From Ruegeria sp. EL01 (lineage in GTDB: Bacteria > Pseudomonadota > Alphaproteobacteria > Rhodobacterales > Rhodobacteraceae), in assembly GCF_900313035.1 (NCBI RefSeq), contig NZ_OMPS01000016.1, positions 1 through 64,000 of the forward strand: a DNA stretch of 64,000 nucleotides, read 5' to 3'. Positions within the stretch are counted from its first letter, which is position 1. The number at the start of each line of letters is the position of its first letter. Of this stretch, positions 40,795-50,105 are shown in pieces. Made by a program: the position numbers and the translations under genes. Under the pieces are notes generated by a model, which had not been told where the DNA came from, ran no database searches, and saw nothing but the letters and a program-made list of their open reading frames with translations.

Positions 40795-42357
40795 ATGACG
40801 GAATTGCTGACAGCGGTGCAGATGCGGGCAATCGAACAGGCCGCAATCGAGTCCGGTCAGGTAACGGGGCTGGAGTTGATGGAGCGCGCCGGGCAGGGCG
40901 TAGTAGAGGCGATTTTCGAGGAGTGGCCTGAGTTTGCAGAAACCTCGGGGCGGGCAGTGGTGTTTTGTGGACCGGGGAACAATGGTGGCGATGGTTTTGT
41001 CGTCGCGCGATTGCTTAAGCAGTGGGGCTGGGAGGTCGAGGTGTTTCTGTATGGAGACCCCGAGAGTCTGCCGCCGGATGCGCGGACCAACTACGAGCGT
41101 TGGGTGGGCAAGAACGATGTCAAGATTCGAAAGCTCAACCCGCCTACACTTGTGGATGAATGCCTGCCGCATTCGCCCGAAATAAACTTGGTTATTGATG
41201 GATTGTTTGGAACCGGTCTAATGCGCCCGTTCCAGGGAGTTTCCTCACTTTTGGCGACTGAGAAGGTGAGAAGCTTGCTGCGAGAAGGCGACGTGCGGGT
41301 CGTTTCAATCGACATTCCGAGCGGTTTGTGTGCTGACAGTGGTAGGGTGCTTGGGAATGTGATCACGGCCGATTTGACGGTCACGTTTCACGGCAAAAAG
41401 ATCGGTCATATGATTGCAGATGGCCCCGCAAATTGCAGAATAATCAGGGTTAAGCCGATCGGACTGAAGCGTGAAGATTCAGATCAGTTCGTTCAATTGG
41501 TTTCTGAGGAGAGGCCTTCGGCAGCAAAGGATGCGCCGGGTCACAAGTACACCTACGGCCACGCCCTGATCCTATCTGGTGGTTCAGGCAAAACCGGCGC
41601 GGCGCGGCTGGCGGCACGGGGGGCTTTGCGGATTGGAGCAGGGCTCGTGACGATCGGTGTGCCTCCTGCAGCACCGATGGAGGTCGCGGCGCAAGTGACG
41701 GCCATCATGTTGCAGCGGGTCGACCGGGCTGATGTGTTGTCTGATGTCCTGAAGGATGAACGGCTGAACGCCCTCTGTCTTGGTCCGGGATTGGGTCTGG
41801 AGCGGGCGCGCGATCTGGTGCCGGGTGCTCTGGCAGTTGGGCGGTCAACGGTGTTGGATGCGGACGCGTTAACGGCGTTTTCTGATGATCCGGCTGCACT
41901 GTTCGACCTTTTGCATGAGAAGTGCGTGCTGACACCGCACGGCGGTGAATTCGCGCGATTGTTCCCCGATATCTCAGAGAGGCTGAATGCAGTTCCGACC
42001 AAGGGCCCGGCCTATTCCAAGGTTGATGCCACACGAGAGGCTGCCGCGCGGGCAGGGTGCGTTGTCCTGTTCAAAGGCCCGGATACTGTCATTTCCGCAC
42101 CGGACGGGCGATGCTTGGTCAATTCTGCACATTATGACCGGGCTGCTCCATGGCTGGCGACGGCGGGGTCGGGCGACGTATTGGCAGGGTTCATCACGGG
42201 GTTGCTGGCGCGCGGGTTCGCACCGATGCAGGCCGCCGAAACGGCCGCCTGGCTGCATGTCGAATGCGCTCGACTTTTTGGTCCGGGCCTGATTGCCGAA
42301 GATCTGCCAGAGCAACTTCCAGAGGTTTTCAGGCAGTTAGGTATTGGAGCGCGTTGA
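40795..42357 (+). CDS. nnrD: Bifunctional NAD(P)HX epimerase/dehydratase (Nnr)
   Basis: 520 aa metabolite-repair enzyme. The N-terminal YjeF_N (NnrE) domain (about 1-215) epimerises R- and S-NAD(P)HX, with FCGPGNNGGDGFVVARLL. The C-terminal ribokinase-like NnrD domain (about 230-515) dehydrates S-NAD(P)HX using ADP, with ALILSGGSGKTGAARLAARGALR, LTPHGGEFARLF and TAGSGDVLAGFITGLLARG. It is divergent from glnB with a 169-bp gap. Length is normal for the fused form. Confidence 0.95.
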   Translation: MTELLTAVQMRAIEQAAIESGQVTGLELMERAGQGVVEAIFEEWPEFAETSGRAVVFCGPGNNGGDGFVVARLLKQWGWEVEVFLYGDPESLPPDARTNYERWVGKNDVKIRKLNPPTLVDECLPHSPEINLVIDGLFGTGLMRPFQGVSSLLATEKVRSLLREGDVRVVSIDIPSGLCADSGRVLGNVITADLTVTFHGKKIGHMIADGPANCRIIRVKPIGLKREDSDQFVQLVSEERPSAAKDAPGHKYTYGHALILSGGSGKTGAARLAARGALRIGAGLVTIGVPPAAPMEVAAQVTAIMLQRVDRADVLSDVLKDERLNALCLGPGLGLERARDLVPGALAVGRSTVLDADALTAFSDDPAALFDLLHEKCVLTPHGGEFARLFPDISERLNAVPTKGPAYSKVDATREAAARAGCVVLFKGPDTVISAPDGRCLVNSAHYDRAAPWLATAGSGDVLAGFITGLLARGFAPMQAAETAAWLHVECARLFGPGLIAEDLPEQLPEVFRQLGIGAR

Positions 42358-42655
42358 GCGACGAATGCTTGGGCTTCGACCGTTTGAACAGAAGGCGACC
42401 TCGGTATGTGCGTTACTGCATAGCGCGTGTTCGCCAGTTATCTCGAACCGCGCTAAAATTTGTTTGCGGAACTCTGCGCCGACTCGTGTACAATGTTATA
42501 AGTACCTGCAACTGAATTTATTTTTTCAAATCTCGCGTGTTCTTTTGTTGCGGAAATACAATGTTCGCTCAGAACGGATCAGGGACGACTGGAAAGCTCG
42601 CGATCTGAAATCATCTGAGTAGTACCGGAAACCGGAATCTTTCAAGGTGAGTGAA

Positions 42656-43780
42656 ATGACCTTCAATTTAAAACTCTCGTCTATAGCCGCAGTTTTGGCC
42701 GCTACCACAGCACTCCCCGCTGCGGCTGAACTAAAATATGAAAACAATAGTGGCGGCTACGTCCTGTTATACGGCCAGCTTAACCCCGCCATCATCTCGG
42801 TCGACGACGGGCAGCAGACAGAAACCCGCTTGCTGGACAATGATATTTCGAACAGCCGCGTGGGATTGCGCCTGTTGCAACCGTTTGGCAGCAATGAGTT
42901 CACATTCCGCTTTGAAACTGCGCTTGGATTACCGAACTCGAGCGAGTGGAACCAATTGGGAACCGATTTCAGCGGATGGACACGTGCGGATCTGCGGCAT
43001 GTGGATTTCGGCCTGAAAGGCAGTTGGGGTAAAGTTTCGGCGGGCCAGGGCAGCATGGTGTCGGATGGGGCGTCCCAGACCGATCTATCTTATGTCGGAA
43101 CGGCGCTGTATTCATTTACTAATGATGAAAACTCGGGCTTTTTCTATCGCGGGACAGATGGCGTTCTGAGCGACATTACAATAGGCGATTCCAGCAGTGA
43201 CTTTGACGGCTCGCGCCGTGGTCGCGTTCGCTATGACACGCCCAGCTTCAACGGGTTTTCAGCTGGCATAGCCTATGGACAGAATATTCTGTCCAGCAGT
43301 GATGACGATGATTACTACGACATTGGCGTCGGCTATGAGACCACTTTTGCCGGTGGTATTGAATTCGCCGCATCGCTTGCATACGCCGTTCGCTCGCGTG
43401 ACGACAACTCGGGAGATCGCAAAGACACGATCGGGTCAGCATCGGTACTGATGCCCAGCGGGCTAAGCTTTACTTTTGCGGCAGGCACGCGTGATGAAGA
43501 AGAAGTGGGCGTTTCTGATCCAAGCTTCTGGTATGGCAAGATCGCCTACGAAGGTGACTGGGTGTCCTGGGGCAAAACCGGGGTTGGTATCGACTATTAT
43601 GATGGGTCAGACTTTGAAAGCGATGGCTCCAGCACTGAAGCCTGGGGGATTGCGGTTGTTCAGCGGATCGACAGCATCAACACCGATGCCTATCTGAAGT
43701 ACCGCAATCATGATTTCAACAACGGCACATCCTTCGACAATAACGAGGCTTGGGTTTTGGGCGCGCGCTGGAAGTTCTGA
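42656..43780 (+). CDS. Outer-membrane porin
   Basis: 374 aa general porin (alphaproteobacterial gram-negative type). The signal peptide (about 1-25, ending PAAA) precedes a beta-rich mature protein with alternating aromatic/hydrophobic strands. Acidic turns are common (SSSDDDDYYD, DNNSGD), and the C-terminus ends in the outer-membrane signal WVLGARWKF, a terminal Phe recognised by BamA. The ATG at 42656 follows AAGGTGAG; a GTG three codons earlier is possible. A 300-bp AT-richer leader precedes it, with no motif I could name. Confidence 0.9.
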   Translation: MTFNLKLSSIAAVLAATTALPAAAELKYENNSGGYVLLYGQLNPAIISVDDGQQTETRLLDNDISNSRVGLRLLQPFGSNEFTFRFETALGLPNSSEWNQLGTDFSGWTRADLRHVDFGLKGSWGKVSAGQGSMVSDGASQTDLSYVGTALYSFTNDENSGFFYRGTDGVLSDITIGDSSSDFDGSRRGRVRYDTPSFNGFSAGIAYGQNILSSSDDDDYYDIGVGYETTFAGGIEFAASLAYAVRSRDDNSGDRKDTIGSASVLMPSGLSFTFAAGTRDEEEVGVSDPSFWYGKIAYEGDWVSWGKTGVGIDYYDGSDFESDGSSTEAWGIAVVQRIDSINTDAYLKYRNHDFNNGTSFDNNEAWVLGARWKF

Positions 43781-43801
43781 ACCCTGATTGGAATTCAAGG
43801 A

Positions 43802-43832
43802 AACGCCCCGGTTGGTTCCGGGGCGTTTTTTC
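43802..43832 (+). terminator. Rho-independent terminator, porin
   Basis: A perfect 10-bp stem AACGCCCCGG/CCGGGGCGTT with a 6-base loop is followed by a T run. Confidence 0.92.
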
Positions 43833-43962
43833 GTCTGGCACCCCATAAAACAGGGCTGATTGGGCAGTTGCCCCTTGCACGCGGGCGGCTGGGCAAATAG
43901 AAGGCGTCAAATTTGCCTGGCGCGCCGTTTTGCGCGCCCCGAATCCTATGGGGACTACGATA

Positions 43963-45294
43963 ATGCAGGTTACCGAGACGCTGAACGAAGGTCTGAAACG
44001 CGGCTATAACATCACCGTATCTGCGGCCGAGCTGGACAATAAGGTCAATGAAAAACTGACCGAAGCACAGCCCGAAGTCGAGATGAAAGGTTTTCGCAAG
44101 GGCAAGGTGCCGATGGCGCTGCTGAAAAAGCAGTTTGGCCAGCGTCTTATGGGCGAGGCGATGCAGGAAACCATCGATGGTGCCATGAACCAGCATTTTG
44201 AGGACAGCGGTGAACGTCCAGCACTGCAGCCCGAAGTCAAGATGACCAATGAGGACTGGAAAGAGGGCGATGACGTCGAGGTCGCGATGTCCTACGAGGC
44301 GCTGCCTGAGATCCCCGAAGTTGACCTGAAATCAGTTGAGCTGCAAAAACTGGTGGTCAAAGCTGACGACGCAGCCGTTGAAGAAGCGCTGAACAATCTG
44401 GCCGAAACCGCTCAGGACTTCAAAGCGCGCCGCAAGGGCTCGAAAGCCAAAGACGGCGACCAGATTGTGTTCGACTTTGTTGGTAAGGTCGATGGCGAGG
44501 AATTCGAGGGTGGATCGGCTGAAGATTACCCACTGGTTCTGGGTTCGAACAGCTTTATCCCCGGTTTCGAAGAGCAGTTGGTTGGTGCGAAGGCAGAAGA
44601 AGAAAAAGACGTCAACGTATCCTTCCCCGAGGATTATCAGGCCGAGCATCTTGCTGGTAAAGATGCGGTATTCACCTGCACTATCAAAGAAGTAAAAGAG
44701 CCCGTCGCGGCAGAGTTGAATGACGAATTGGCCAAGAAGTTTGGCGCTGAGGATCTTGATGGTCTGAAGGGGCAAATCTCGGAGCGTCTTGAAGCGGAAT
44801 ACGCAGGTGCGTCGCGGGCAGTCATGAAGCGTGCCTTGTTGGACGCGCTGGACACCAAAGTGTCCTTCGATCTGCCACCGTCATTGGTCGAGGCTGAAGC
44901 CAAGCAGATCGCACATCAGCTGTGGCACGAGGAAAACCCTGAGGTCGAAGGCCACGACCACGATCCGATCGAGCCGACAGATGAGCACAACAAACTGGCA
45001 GAACGTCGTGTACGTCTGGGCCTGCTGCTGGCCGAGTTGGGTCAGAAAGCAGAAGTTGAAGTGACCGACGCCGAGATGACCCAAGCGATCATGAATCAGG
45101 CCCGCCAATACCCGGGTCAGGAACGTCAGTTCTTTGAGTTCGTGCAGCAGAACGCCCAAATGCAGCAGCAGCTGCGTGCGCCGATCTTTGAAGACAAAGT
45201 TGTCGACTATGTCTTCGAGCTGGCTCAGGTGGCCGACAAAGAGGTCAGCAAGGACGATCTGCAAAAAGCTGTTGAGGATCTGGAAGAGGAATAA
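43963..45294 (+). CDS. tig: Trigger factor (ribosome-bound chaperone)
   Basis: 443 aa peptidyl-prolyl isomerase that meets nascent chains at the ribosome exit. The N-terminal ribosome-binding domain carries the signature [17 protein letters not shown] (about 39-55). A FKBP-type domain lies at about 155-240 ([37 protein letters not shown]), and a long helical C-terminal domain follows. The start [13 protein letters not shown] at 43963 is the family norm. Confidence 0.97.
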   Translation: MQVTETLNEGLKRGYNITVSAAELDNKVNEKLTEAQPEVEMKGFRKGKVPMALLKKQFGQRLMGEAMQETIDGAMNQHFEDSGERPALQPEVKMTNEDWKEGDDVEVAMSYEALPEIPEVDLKSVELQKLVVKADDAAVEEALNNLAETAQDFKARRKGSKAKDGDQIVFDFVGKVDGEEFEGGSAEDYPLVLGSNSFIPGFEEQLVGAKAEEEKDVNVSFPEDYQAEHLAGKDAVFTCTIKEVKEPVAAELNDELAKKFGAEDLDGLKGQISERLEAEYAGASRAVMKRALLDALDTKVSFDLPPSLVEAEAKQIAHQLWHEENPEVEGHDHDPIEPTDEHNKLAERRVRLGLLLAELGQKAEVEVTDAEMTQAIMNQARQYPGQERQFFEFVQQNAQMQQQLRAPIFEDKVVDYVFELAQVADKEVSKDDLQKAVEDLEEE

Positions 45295-45329
45295 TCCTCT
45301 TCCTTCCGCATTGAGGGGCGCAAATAGAA

Positions 45330-45359
45330 GCGGAGCCGCCTGAAATTAGGCGACTCCGC
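45330..45359. terminator. Shared terminator between convergent tig and luxI
   Basis: GCGGAG-C-CGCCT pairs with AGGCG-A-CTCCGC around a GAAATT loop, one mismatch. T-tracts on both sides are weak. Confidence 0.55.
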
Positions 45360-45390
45360 ATGGGTGGCTTTGTACTATGAGGTGAGGGGG

Positions 45391-46245
45391 TCAGGCCTCA
45401 TGAGCAAAAGCACGGGGGGTCTTTAGCAGAGCGGTCTTTTGCTCTGGCGTGAATGTGTGAGACAGCGCCTCGATCAGCTTCAGAACATCTTGTCTTTCAG
45501 CTTCGTTTTTCGCGGCGCTCATCTGCTCAACGAAGTACTTCTCAAGGTCTGTTCGCGGTTTTTGGTCGTGGTTGGCTGGGCTAAGCTCCGCATCTTTCCT
45601 GCTTTCGAAAAGCTCCAGCGCCTGTTCGTCTTCCAGGAAGACATTGTGGCGAATGTCGGCAAAGTTTCTGACCCGTGAGATGCGTTCGTCAGAGCAATCC
45701 AGCAAAGCGGCAAGCGCCGGGACCTTGCCCATCTGAACTTTTTTCCCAACATAGTCGTAGGGCGCGTTGTCTGATCTTTTCAGAACGCGATCCATTACTG
45801 GGTCAATCACGGTGATGATGTCCTGAATGCCAGCATTCTTGGCATATTCCAGAGATCCAACCATCAGTTCGGATGTCGCATAGGCGACGGAGTTCTTGTC
45901 CTTCCCGCGGTTCAGACGCTGGGTATCTACGCAGAAGCGCGTCGACTCCCAGACGGTTGCACTGCGCAATGGTGCCTCTCCGTCCAAAATGGCGGAAAAC
46001 ACGTCGGACAACATGTGAGGTCCAGTGGTCTGTAGGGCACGCACGGCTGCGACGACATTCCCCCCGTCGTCGAGTCCGATTACATATGCCGGGTCCAGAT
46101 GATCGAATTCGTCGATCTCTTTACCATCTTCGATATTGACGTCCCATCCCAGGCGTCCGCCAAATACTCTTGCTCTCAACTCAAACATTTCGTCAAGAAC
46201 CTCGCCAAACAAGTGTCTGTTCAGCCCATCAACTACGATGATCAT
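45391..46245 (-). CDS. LuxI-family acyl-homoserine lactone synthase with C-terminal extension
   Basis: 284 aa. It makes N-acyl-homoserine lactones from S-adenosylmethionine and acyl-ACP. The conserved set is present, offset by one residue from the classical numbering: Arg24, Phe28, Trp34, Asp45, Asp48, Arg69, Glu100 and Arg103. The enzyme core ends near residue 205, and about 75 extra residues follow, rich in Asp, Glu, Lys and predicted helices, which is longer than common LuxI proteins (about 200-220). The start has a GAAGGGGG site. It lies 108 bp downstream of luxR on the same strand, with a palindrome between. Confidence 0.92.
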   Translation of the reverse strand: MIIVVDGLNRHLFGEVLDEMFELRARVFGGRLGWDVNIEDGKEIDEFDHLDPAYVIGLDDGGNVVAAVRALQTTGPHMLSDVFSAILDGEAPLRSATVWESTRFCVDTQRLNRGKDKNSVAYATSELMVGSLEYAKNAGIQDIITVIDPVMDRVLKRSDNAPYDYVGKKVQMGKVPALAALLDCSDERISRVRNFADIRHNVFLEDEQALELFESRKDAELSPANHDQKPRTDLEKYFVEQMSAAKNEAERQDVLKLIEALSHTFTPEQKTALLKTPRAFAHEA

Positions 46246-46270
46246 TTCTTTCCCCCTTCGAGTGGTTGTT

Positions 46271-46290
46271 CGGTAAACTAGACGTTACCG
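46271..46290. promoter_or_regulatory. Lux-box-like inverted repeat before luxI
   Basis: A 20-bp dyad with perfect CGGTAA/TTACCG ends around an eight-base centre (ACTAGACG). It is centred about 35 bp before the luxI start, in the luxR-luxI gap. Length and placement match LuxR-type binding sites. Because the ribosome site already takes up the last 13 bases, the box would overlap the promoter core, which hints at repression as well as activation. Confidence 0.5.
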
Positions 46291-46353
46291 TTTTGAAGGG
46301 GTATTTCTATTGGGGTTTTCCCGTATCTAGGCGGAATTTAGAACTTTTAATGA

Positions 46354-47055
46354 TTAACCTGGGGTGATCAGGCCAATCGCTATCGCCCGGCCAACCGCTT
46401 GCGGGGTCGTCAAGGCACTTAGTTTCTCTCTGCTCGAACGCAGATGAACCTCTACAGTGCGGTGCGAAATCGACAGTATATCGCCGATATCCTGTTGCGA
46501 CTTGCCAGCGGCGACCCATTGTAAAATCTCGGCTTCACGGGTGGAAAGCGTCGGATGATAGAGCGCGCTCGTGAATTCGTCAGATGTGACGACGTTGTCG
46601 TGAATGTGCACGGCCATGGACTGAAGATCGCCGATGACATGCGTGTAAAGCTTGCGCCATTCTTCTTTGCTGCAATCACGTGTGGCGCTGAGTAGACCGA
46701 TATCACCGTAAGGACCGCGCACCGGGATTGTGACACCTTGGCTTGGAAGGCCGAAATCATGCGCGTCCCTGAAAACACGTTGAAAATCGGGGTTGCGGTC
46801 CAGACGACTCCAATCCACAGGGGCGATGCTGCGACGGCTCATGTGAATGGTCGGGTCGATCATAATCAGACCCTGAGACTGGTAGTGATCTTTCCACTCA
46901 TCCCCATAGGTCACATACCCAGCCACGGTACCCGCGGTTGGATTCATGCCAGCATAGGCCGCATGGTCCATGTCATGCTTTTCACAAATCTGGCGCAGGA
47001 ACTCAGTGTATCGAGTTTCTGAATCCGGTAGGGTGCTTAGATCGACAATTTCCAT
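46354..47055 (-). CDS. LuxR-family quorum-sensing regulator
   Basis: 233 aa. The N-terminal autoinducer-binding domain retains Trp54, Tyr58, Asp67, Pro68 and Trp82, the ligand-contact residues of TraR (W57, Y61, D70, P71, W85) shifted by three. The C-terminal LuxR-type HTH (about 170-225, LSTREAEILQWVAAGKSQQDIGDIL) is complete. It is expected to bind the palindrome upstream of luxI. It sits 238 bp from the transglycosylase gene on the other side, with no visible dyad in front of luxR itself. Confidence 0.92.
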   Translation of the reverse strand: MEIVDLSTLPDSETRYTEFLRQICEKHDMDHAAYAGMNPTAGTVAGYVTYGDEWKDHYQSQGLIMIDPTIHMSRRSIAPVDWSRLDRNPDFQRVFRDAHDFGLPSQGVTIPVRGPYGDIGLLSATRDCSKEEWRKLYTHVIGDLQSMAVHIHDNVVTSDEFTSALYHPTLSTREAEILQWVAAGKSQQDIGDILSISHRTVEVHLRSSREKLSALTTPQAVGRAIAIGLITPG

Positions 47056-47293
47056 ATGTTGCCTACCAGCTGCGGCCCATCCAGCAACCCGATGGTGTCG
47101 TCGAGCGTGCCATTACCTTAGAGTGGAACCCATTTACCTCACGCCGATTAGAACACCACACTTTTCAAAACATGACAAGACGATGCACGAATTGTCTATG
47201 CATTTTGCCAAACTGGATCAGGCAATTAGAGCATTTTTATCACTGTCCGGCCTTGGCTGCTTATCAAATCTCGTGATTTTCAGCCTATAAACA

Positions 47294-47779
47294 CTACGGT
47301 GCAGACCTTAAACCGGTCTCTACAAGCATACCTCGGGCCTTAGCCTCGGGGTAGAACCCTTTTGCATATAGGAATATCGCCCGTTGCTGATTTCCGTCTG
47401 ACAAAAGCCATGCGCCGCGCAGGTATTTACCGGCAAATTCCAGGTTTGTATCCGCATTTAGCAGACCTTCTGCATTCCCCGAATAACCCATCGAGCGCGC
47501 CGTTGCGGGCAATATCTGCAGCAGGCCATAATACGGGCGATTGACGGCCCAGGGGCGATGTGTGCTTTCGCGGATCGCCAGTTTGTGAATCAATTCACGC
47601 GGCAGCTCGTAATGATCGGCCCATTTATTGATCGAGGCGCGCAATTCCGGAGTTTCATTTGGGTAGAGTGGAGGATCAAATGACTGCGGGTCCCCACGAG
47701 ATACTTCTGCACCGCCACAGGCGGTCAAAGGGGCCACAAGCAAAAGTGCCATAAGGTGGCGACGCGAGAATATTGCCAT
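47294..47779 (-). CDS. Lytic transglycosylase lipoprotein (SLT domain)
   Basis: 161 aa. Lipoprotein signal with lipobox LTAC (Cys about residue 21), then a compact SLT domain. The catalytic Glu lies in KLAIRESTHRPWAVNRPYYGLLQILPATARSMGY, and NLEFAGKYL follows. It is smaller than most MltC/Slt enzymes, so probably a single-domain peptidoglycan lyase. The start at 47779 (GGAG site) keeps the twin-Arg-like IFSRRHLM leader; the upstream ATG adds four residues. Confidence 0.85.
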   Translation of the reverse strand: MAIFSRRHLMALLLVAPLTACGGAEVSRGDPQSFDPPLYPNETPELRASINKWADHYELPRELIHKLAIRESTHRPWAVNRPYYGLLQILPATARSMGYSGNAEGLLNADTNLEFAGKYLRGAWLLSDGNQQRAIFLYAKGFYPEAKARGMLVETGLRSAP

Positions 47780-47878
47780 GTTGATCTCCAAGCTGCGCGA
47801 GATAATGATATGGATCGAGTGTCAAACCGCAAGCTTGTGGTTGAAATCTGGCCAAATGTTGCTTGTTCCGAACACTCG

Positions 47879-47909
47879 AAAAAAAAGGCCGCGCAAGACC
47901 TGCGCGACC
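47879..47909 (-). terminator. Terminator after rplI
   Basis: GGCCGCGCA pairs with TGCGCGACC (one mismatch) around a short loop. On the minus strand it runs into eight T residues. It closes the rpsF-rpsR-rplI operon. Confidence 0.85.
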
Positions 47910-47933
47910 CTCAAATTTTAGAAGTCAGCCAGA

Positions 47934-48554
47934 TCAGGCTTTAGCTTCGTCTTCTTCAGCCGGAGCATCTTCGGGCGCCAGATCTTCGTCTTCTGATGCG
48001 GCCGAACCGATATCATCAAACAGTTCAGCGATCTCGAATTCAGCAGCGGCTTCTTCTTCAGCGGCCAGTTCCTGAATCGATTTGCCGGACGCTTGCAGTT
48101 CGGCTTCTTCTTCCGAACGGGCAACGTTCATGCTGATTTCGGCGACAACTTCGGGGTGCAGGCGAACCGCGACGGTGTGCAGACCCAGATCCTTGATCGG
48201 AGCGATCAGGGCGACCTGTTTCTTGTCAACGGTGAATCCTGCTTCGGTGGCGGCGTCGGCTGCATCACGCGGGGTGACGGAGCCGTACAGAGCGCCGGAA
48301 TCCGAGGCTGAGCGAATCACAATGAACTGCTGACCGTCCAGCTTTTCAGCCAGCGCTTCAGCTTCTTTTTTGGTTTCCAGATTGCGGGCCTCAAGCTGCG
48401 CTTTCTGGGCTTCGAACGAGGCAATATTGGCCTCGGACGCGCTCAGCGCTTTGCCTTGGGGCAGCAGGAAGTTGCGGGCAAAGCCAGGCTTGACGTCAAC
48501 GACGTCGCCCATCTGACCCAGTTTCGCAACACGTTCGAGAAGGATAACTTGCAT
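47934..48554 (-). CDS. rplI: 50S ribosomal protein bL9
   Basis: 206 aa. The N-terminal RNA-binding domain ([37 protein letters not shown]) and central helix are standard. After about residue 150 it continues into a Glu/Ala-rich acidic tail of about 50 residues ending PAEEDEAKA, common in Rhodobacteraceae but longer than E. coli L9 (149 aa). Last gene of the operon. Confidence 0.97.
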   Translation of the reverse strand: MQVILLERVAKLGQMGDVVDVKPGFARNFLLPQGKALSASEANIASFEAQKAQLEARNLETKKEAEALAEKLDGQQFIVIRSASDSGALYGSVTPRDAADAATEAGFTVDKKQVALIAPIKDLGLHTVAVRLHPEVVAEISMNVARSEEEAELQASGKSIQELAAEEEAAAEFEIAELFDDIGSAASEDEDLAPEDAPAEEDEAKA

Positions 48555-48566
48555 GTCAGTCTCTCC

Positions 48567-48794
48567 TTACTTCACGGCGTAGGGCAGCAGGGCGAGGAAG
48601 CGGGCGCGCTTGATAGCACGGGCCAGTTCACGCTGCTTTTTTGCCGAAACGGCGGTGATACGCGAGGGAACGATCTTGCCACGCTCAGAAACGTAGCGCT
48701 GCAACAGACGAGTGTCTTTGTAATCGATCTTCGGCGCGTTGTCGCCCGAGAACGGGCAGACCTTGCGGCGGCGGAAAAATGGTTTTGCGGCCAT
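48567..48794 (-). CDS. rpsR: 30S ribosomal protein bS18
   Basis: 75 aa. [47 protein letters not shown] is the standard bS18 core. It binds 16S rRNA with bS6, encoded 28 bp upstream, and lies 12 bp before rplI. Confidence 0.98.
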   Translation of the reverse strand: MAAKPFFRRRKVCPFSGDNAPKIDYKDTRLLQRYVSERGKIVPSRITAVSAKKQRELARAIKRARFLALLPYAVK

Positions 48795-48822
48795 GGTTTA
48801 GTGTCCTTTCTTCAGGCGTTGA

Positions 48823-49176
48823 TCAACGGCGCTCGCGGCGACCTTCGCGCTCATCGCGCTTCTGCATCTGGACCGAGGGGCCCTCGTTATGCTCGTCGAC
48901 CTTGATGGTCAGAACGCGCATGACATCATCATGCAGGCGCATCAGGCGCTCCATTTCCTGAACGGCGCCGGCGGGGGCGTCGGTCTTCAGGAAGGAATAG
49001 TGACCCTTGCGGTTTTTGTTGATCTTGTAGGCCATCGTCTTGACACCCCAGTACTCGCTGTCGACGACGTTGCCGCCGTTGTCAGCCAGAACGGTGCCGA
49101 AGTGTTCTACAAGGCTTTCTGCCTGCGTGTTGGACAAGTCCTGACGCGCAATCATTACATGCTCATACAGTGGCAT
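48823..49176 (-). CDS. rpsF: 30S ribosomal protein bS6
   Basis: 117 aa. N-terminus MPLYEHVMIARQDLS and central YRINKNRKGHYSFL-type block (AYKINKNRKGHYSF) are typical. The C-terminus is a basic/acidic tail (KRDEREGRRERR). The ATG at 49176 has an AGGAG site; the GTG two codons earlier is less likely. First gene of rpsF-rpsR-rplI. Confidence 0.97.
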   Translation of the reverse strand: MPLYEHVMIARQDLSNTQAESLVEHFGTVLADNGGNVVDSEYWGVKTMAYKINKNRKGHYSFLKTDAPAGAVQEMERLMRLHDDVMRVLTIKVDEHNEGPSVQMQKRDEREGRRERR

Positions 49177-49213
49177 GTTCACTCCTGTTTATATCGAGGC
49201 GCATTTCAAAGGC

Positions 49214-49285
49214 GGGGCCGGTTCGTCCTTCGCGACCCTGCCACGAGAGGCTGCGCGATTCATAAGTACTGCGAAGGATGGCCCC
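49214..49285 (-). promoter_or_regulatory. Structured 5' leader before rpsF, possible S6:S18 autoregulatory motif
   Basis: On the rpsF strand a lower stem GGGGCC/GGCCCC and an upper stem TCCTTCGC/GCGAAGGA enclose an asymmetric internal loop (one A opposite CGAACC). The element ends 37 bases before the rpsF start. Many bacteria control this operon by S6:S18 binding to a hairpin with an asymmetric loop and a conserved CCG, and CC next to G is present here. The match is by shape only. Confidence 0.4.
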
Positions 49286-49461
49286 GTATACACTTTTGTA
49301 CGTCCGTAGCAAGCCCCGCCACAGATGCCTTTGAGACGCCGCCCAATTTCCTTTAGGCCGCCCAATTCCTGACGCTTTTCGGCTCAAAGTTGTTTCGCAT
49401 ACCGGGCACGACCCGGACGGACAAAAACCTGAGATGGTATGGTTACATAGGGCGAAGTGTT

Positions 49462-49980
49462 ATGACCGCGATGAACACTAATACATTCCAAGAACAAGCG
49501 TCTGGCACGCGTTTCGATCACTCTGTGCCCCTGATGATTTCATTTGCGCCAAACTGGAAAGCTCGCTTGATCCTGTCACGCGTTTTCGGGGCAATCCTGA
49601 TCCTGTCAGCATTTTCCATGTGGTTGATGCCGGGATCGGTGGTCGGCGCAGATGTCTGGCCTCTGAAGCTTGCAGCGTCGATGCTGTTTCTGATCATCGG
49701 TGTCAGCCTTCTGACCATCGAAATTCTGGACCCTCGTCCTGACGCGTACTTCGATCCCATCAGACAAGAAGTTCGGGTGCTGCAAAAGAACGAAGAAGGG
49801 CGCCCTCAAACTGTACTGCGCCGCAGCTATGACACGCTGGGCGGTGCACGTTTCGACGATGATGAGGTGCAACTCTACGACGTCGATGGCAGTCTTCTGA
49901 TGAAACTGCCGCTGCAATCGGCGGATGTCAGCCGAGCGCTGAAGGGACAACTTAGCCAGAGCGTAACAATTTTCGCCTAG
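49462..49980 (+). CDS. Membrane protein with two helices, unknown
   Basis: 172 aa from the ATG at 49462. Two TM helices (about 40-57 and 66-88, LILSRVFGAILILSAFSMWLM and LAASMLFLIIGVSLLTIEIL) are followed by a soluble domain, DAYFDPIRQEVRVLQ...LQLYDVDGSLLMKLPL, of beta character. A longer frame begins at 49390 but lacks a good ribosome site. I do not recognise a family. It stands alone before the YceI gene. Confidence 0.6.
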   Translation: MTAMNTNTFQEQASGTRFDHSVPLMISFAPNWKARLILSRVFGAILILSAFSMWLMPGSVVGADVWPLKLAASMLFLIIGVSLLTIEILDPRPDAYFDPIRQEVRVLQKNEEGRPQTVLRRSYDTLGGARFDDDEVQLYDVDGSLLMKLPLQSADVSRALKGQLSQSVTIFA

Positions 49981-50105
49981 ATTCTATTCTGTTCAAAAAG
50001 GAACAGACTTTGTGAATCGAAAACACTTGTGTGCCGCCCTTAGGCGGCACATTTTGTTTTTGAGCAACCCAAACGGTTTGCAAACACAAAAACGCGGAGA
50101 TTGTC

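Noticed and set aside
47056..47293. Possible second lux box upstream of luxR
   Set aside because: ATTACCT and TTTACCT occur but as direct, not inverted, copies; no dyad comparable to the one before luxI.
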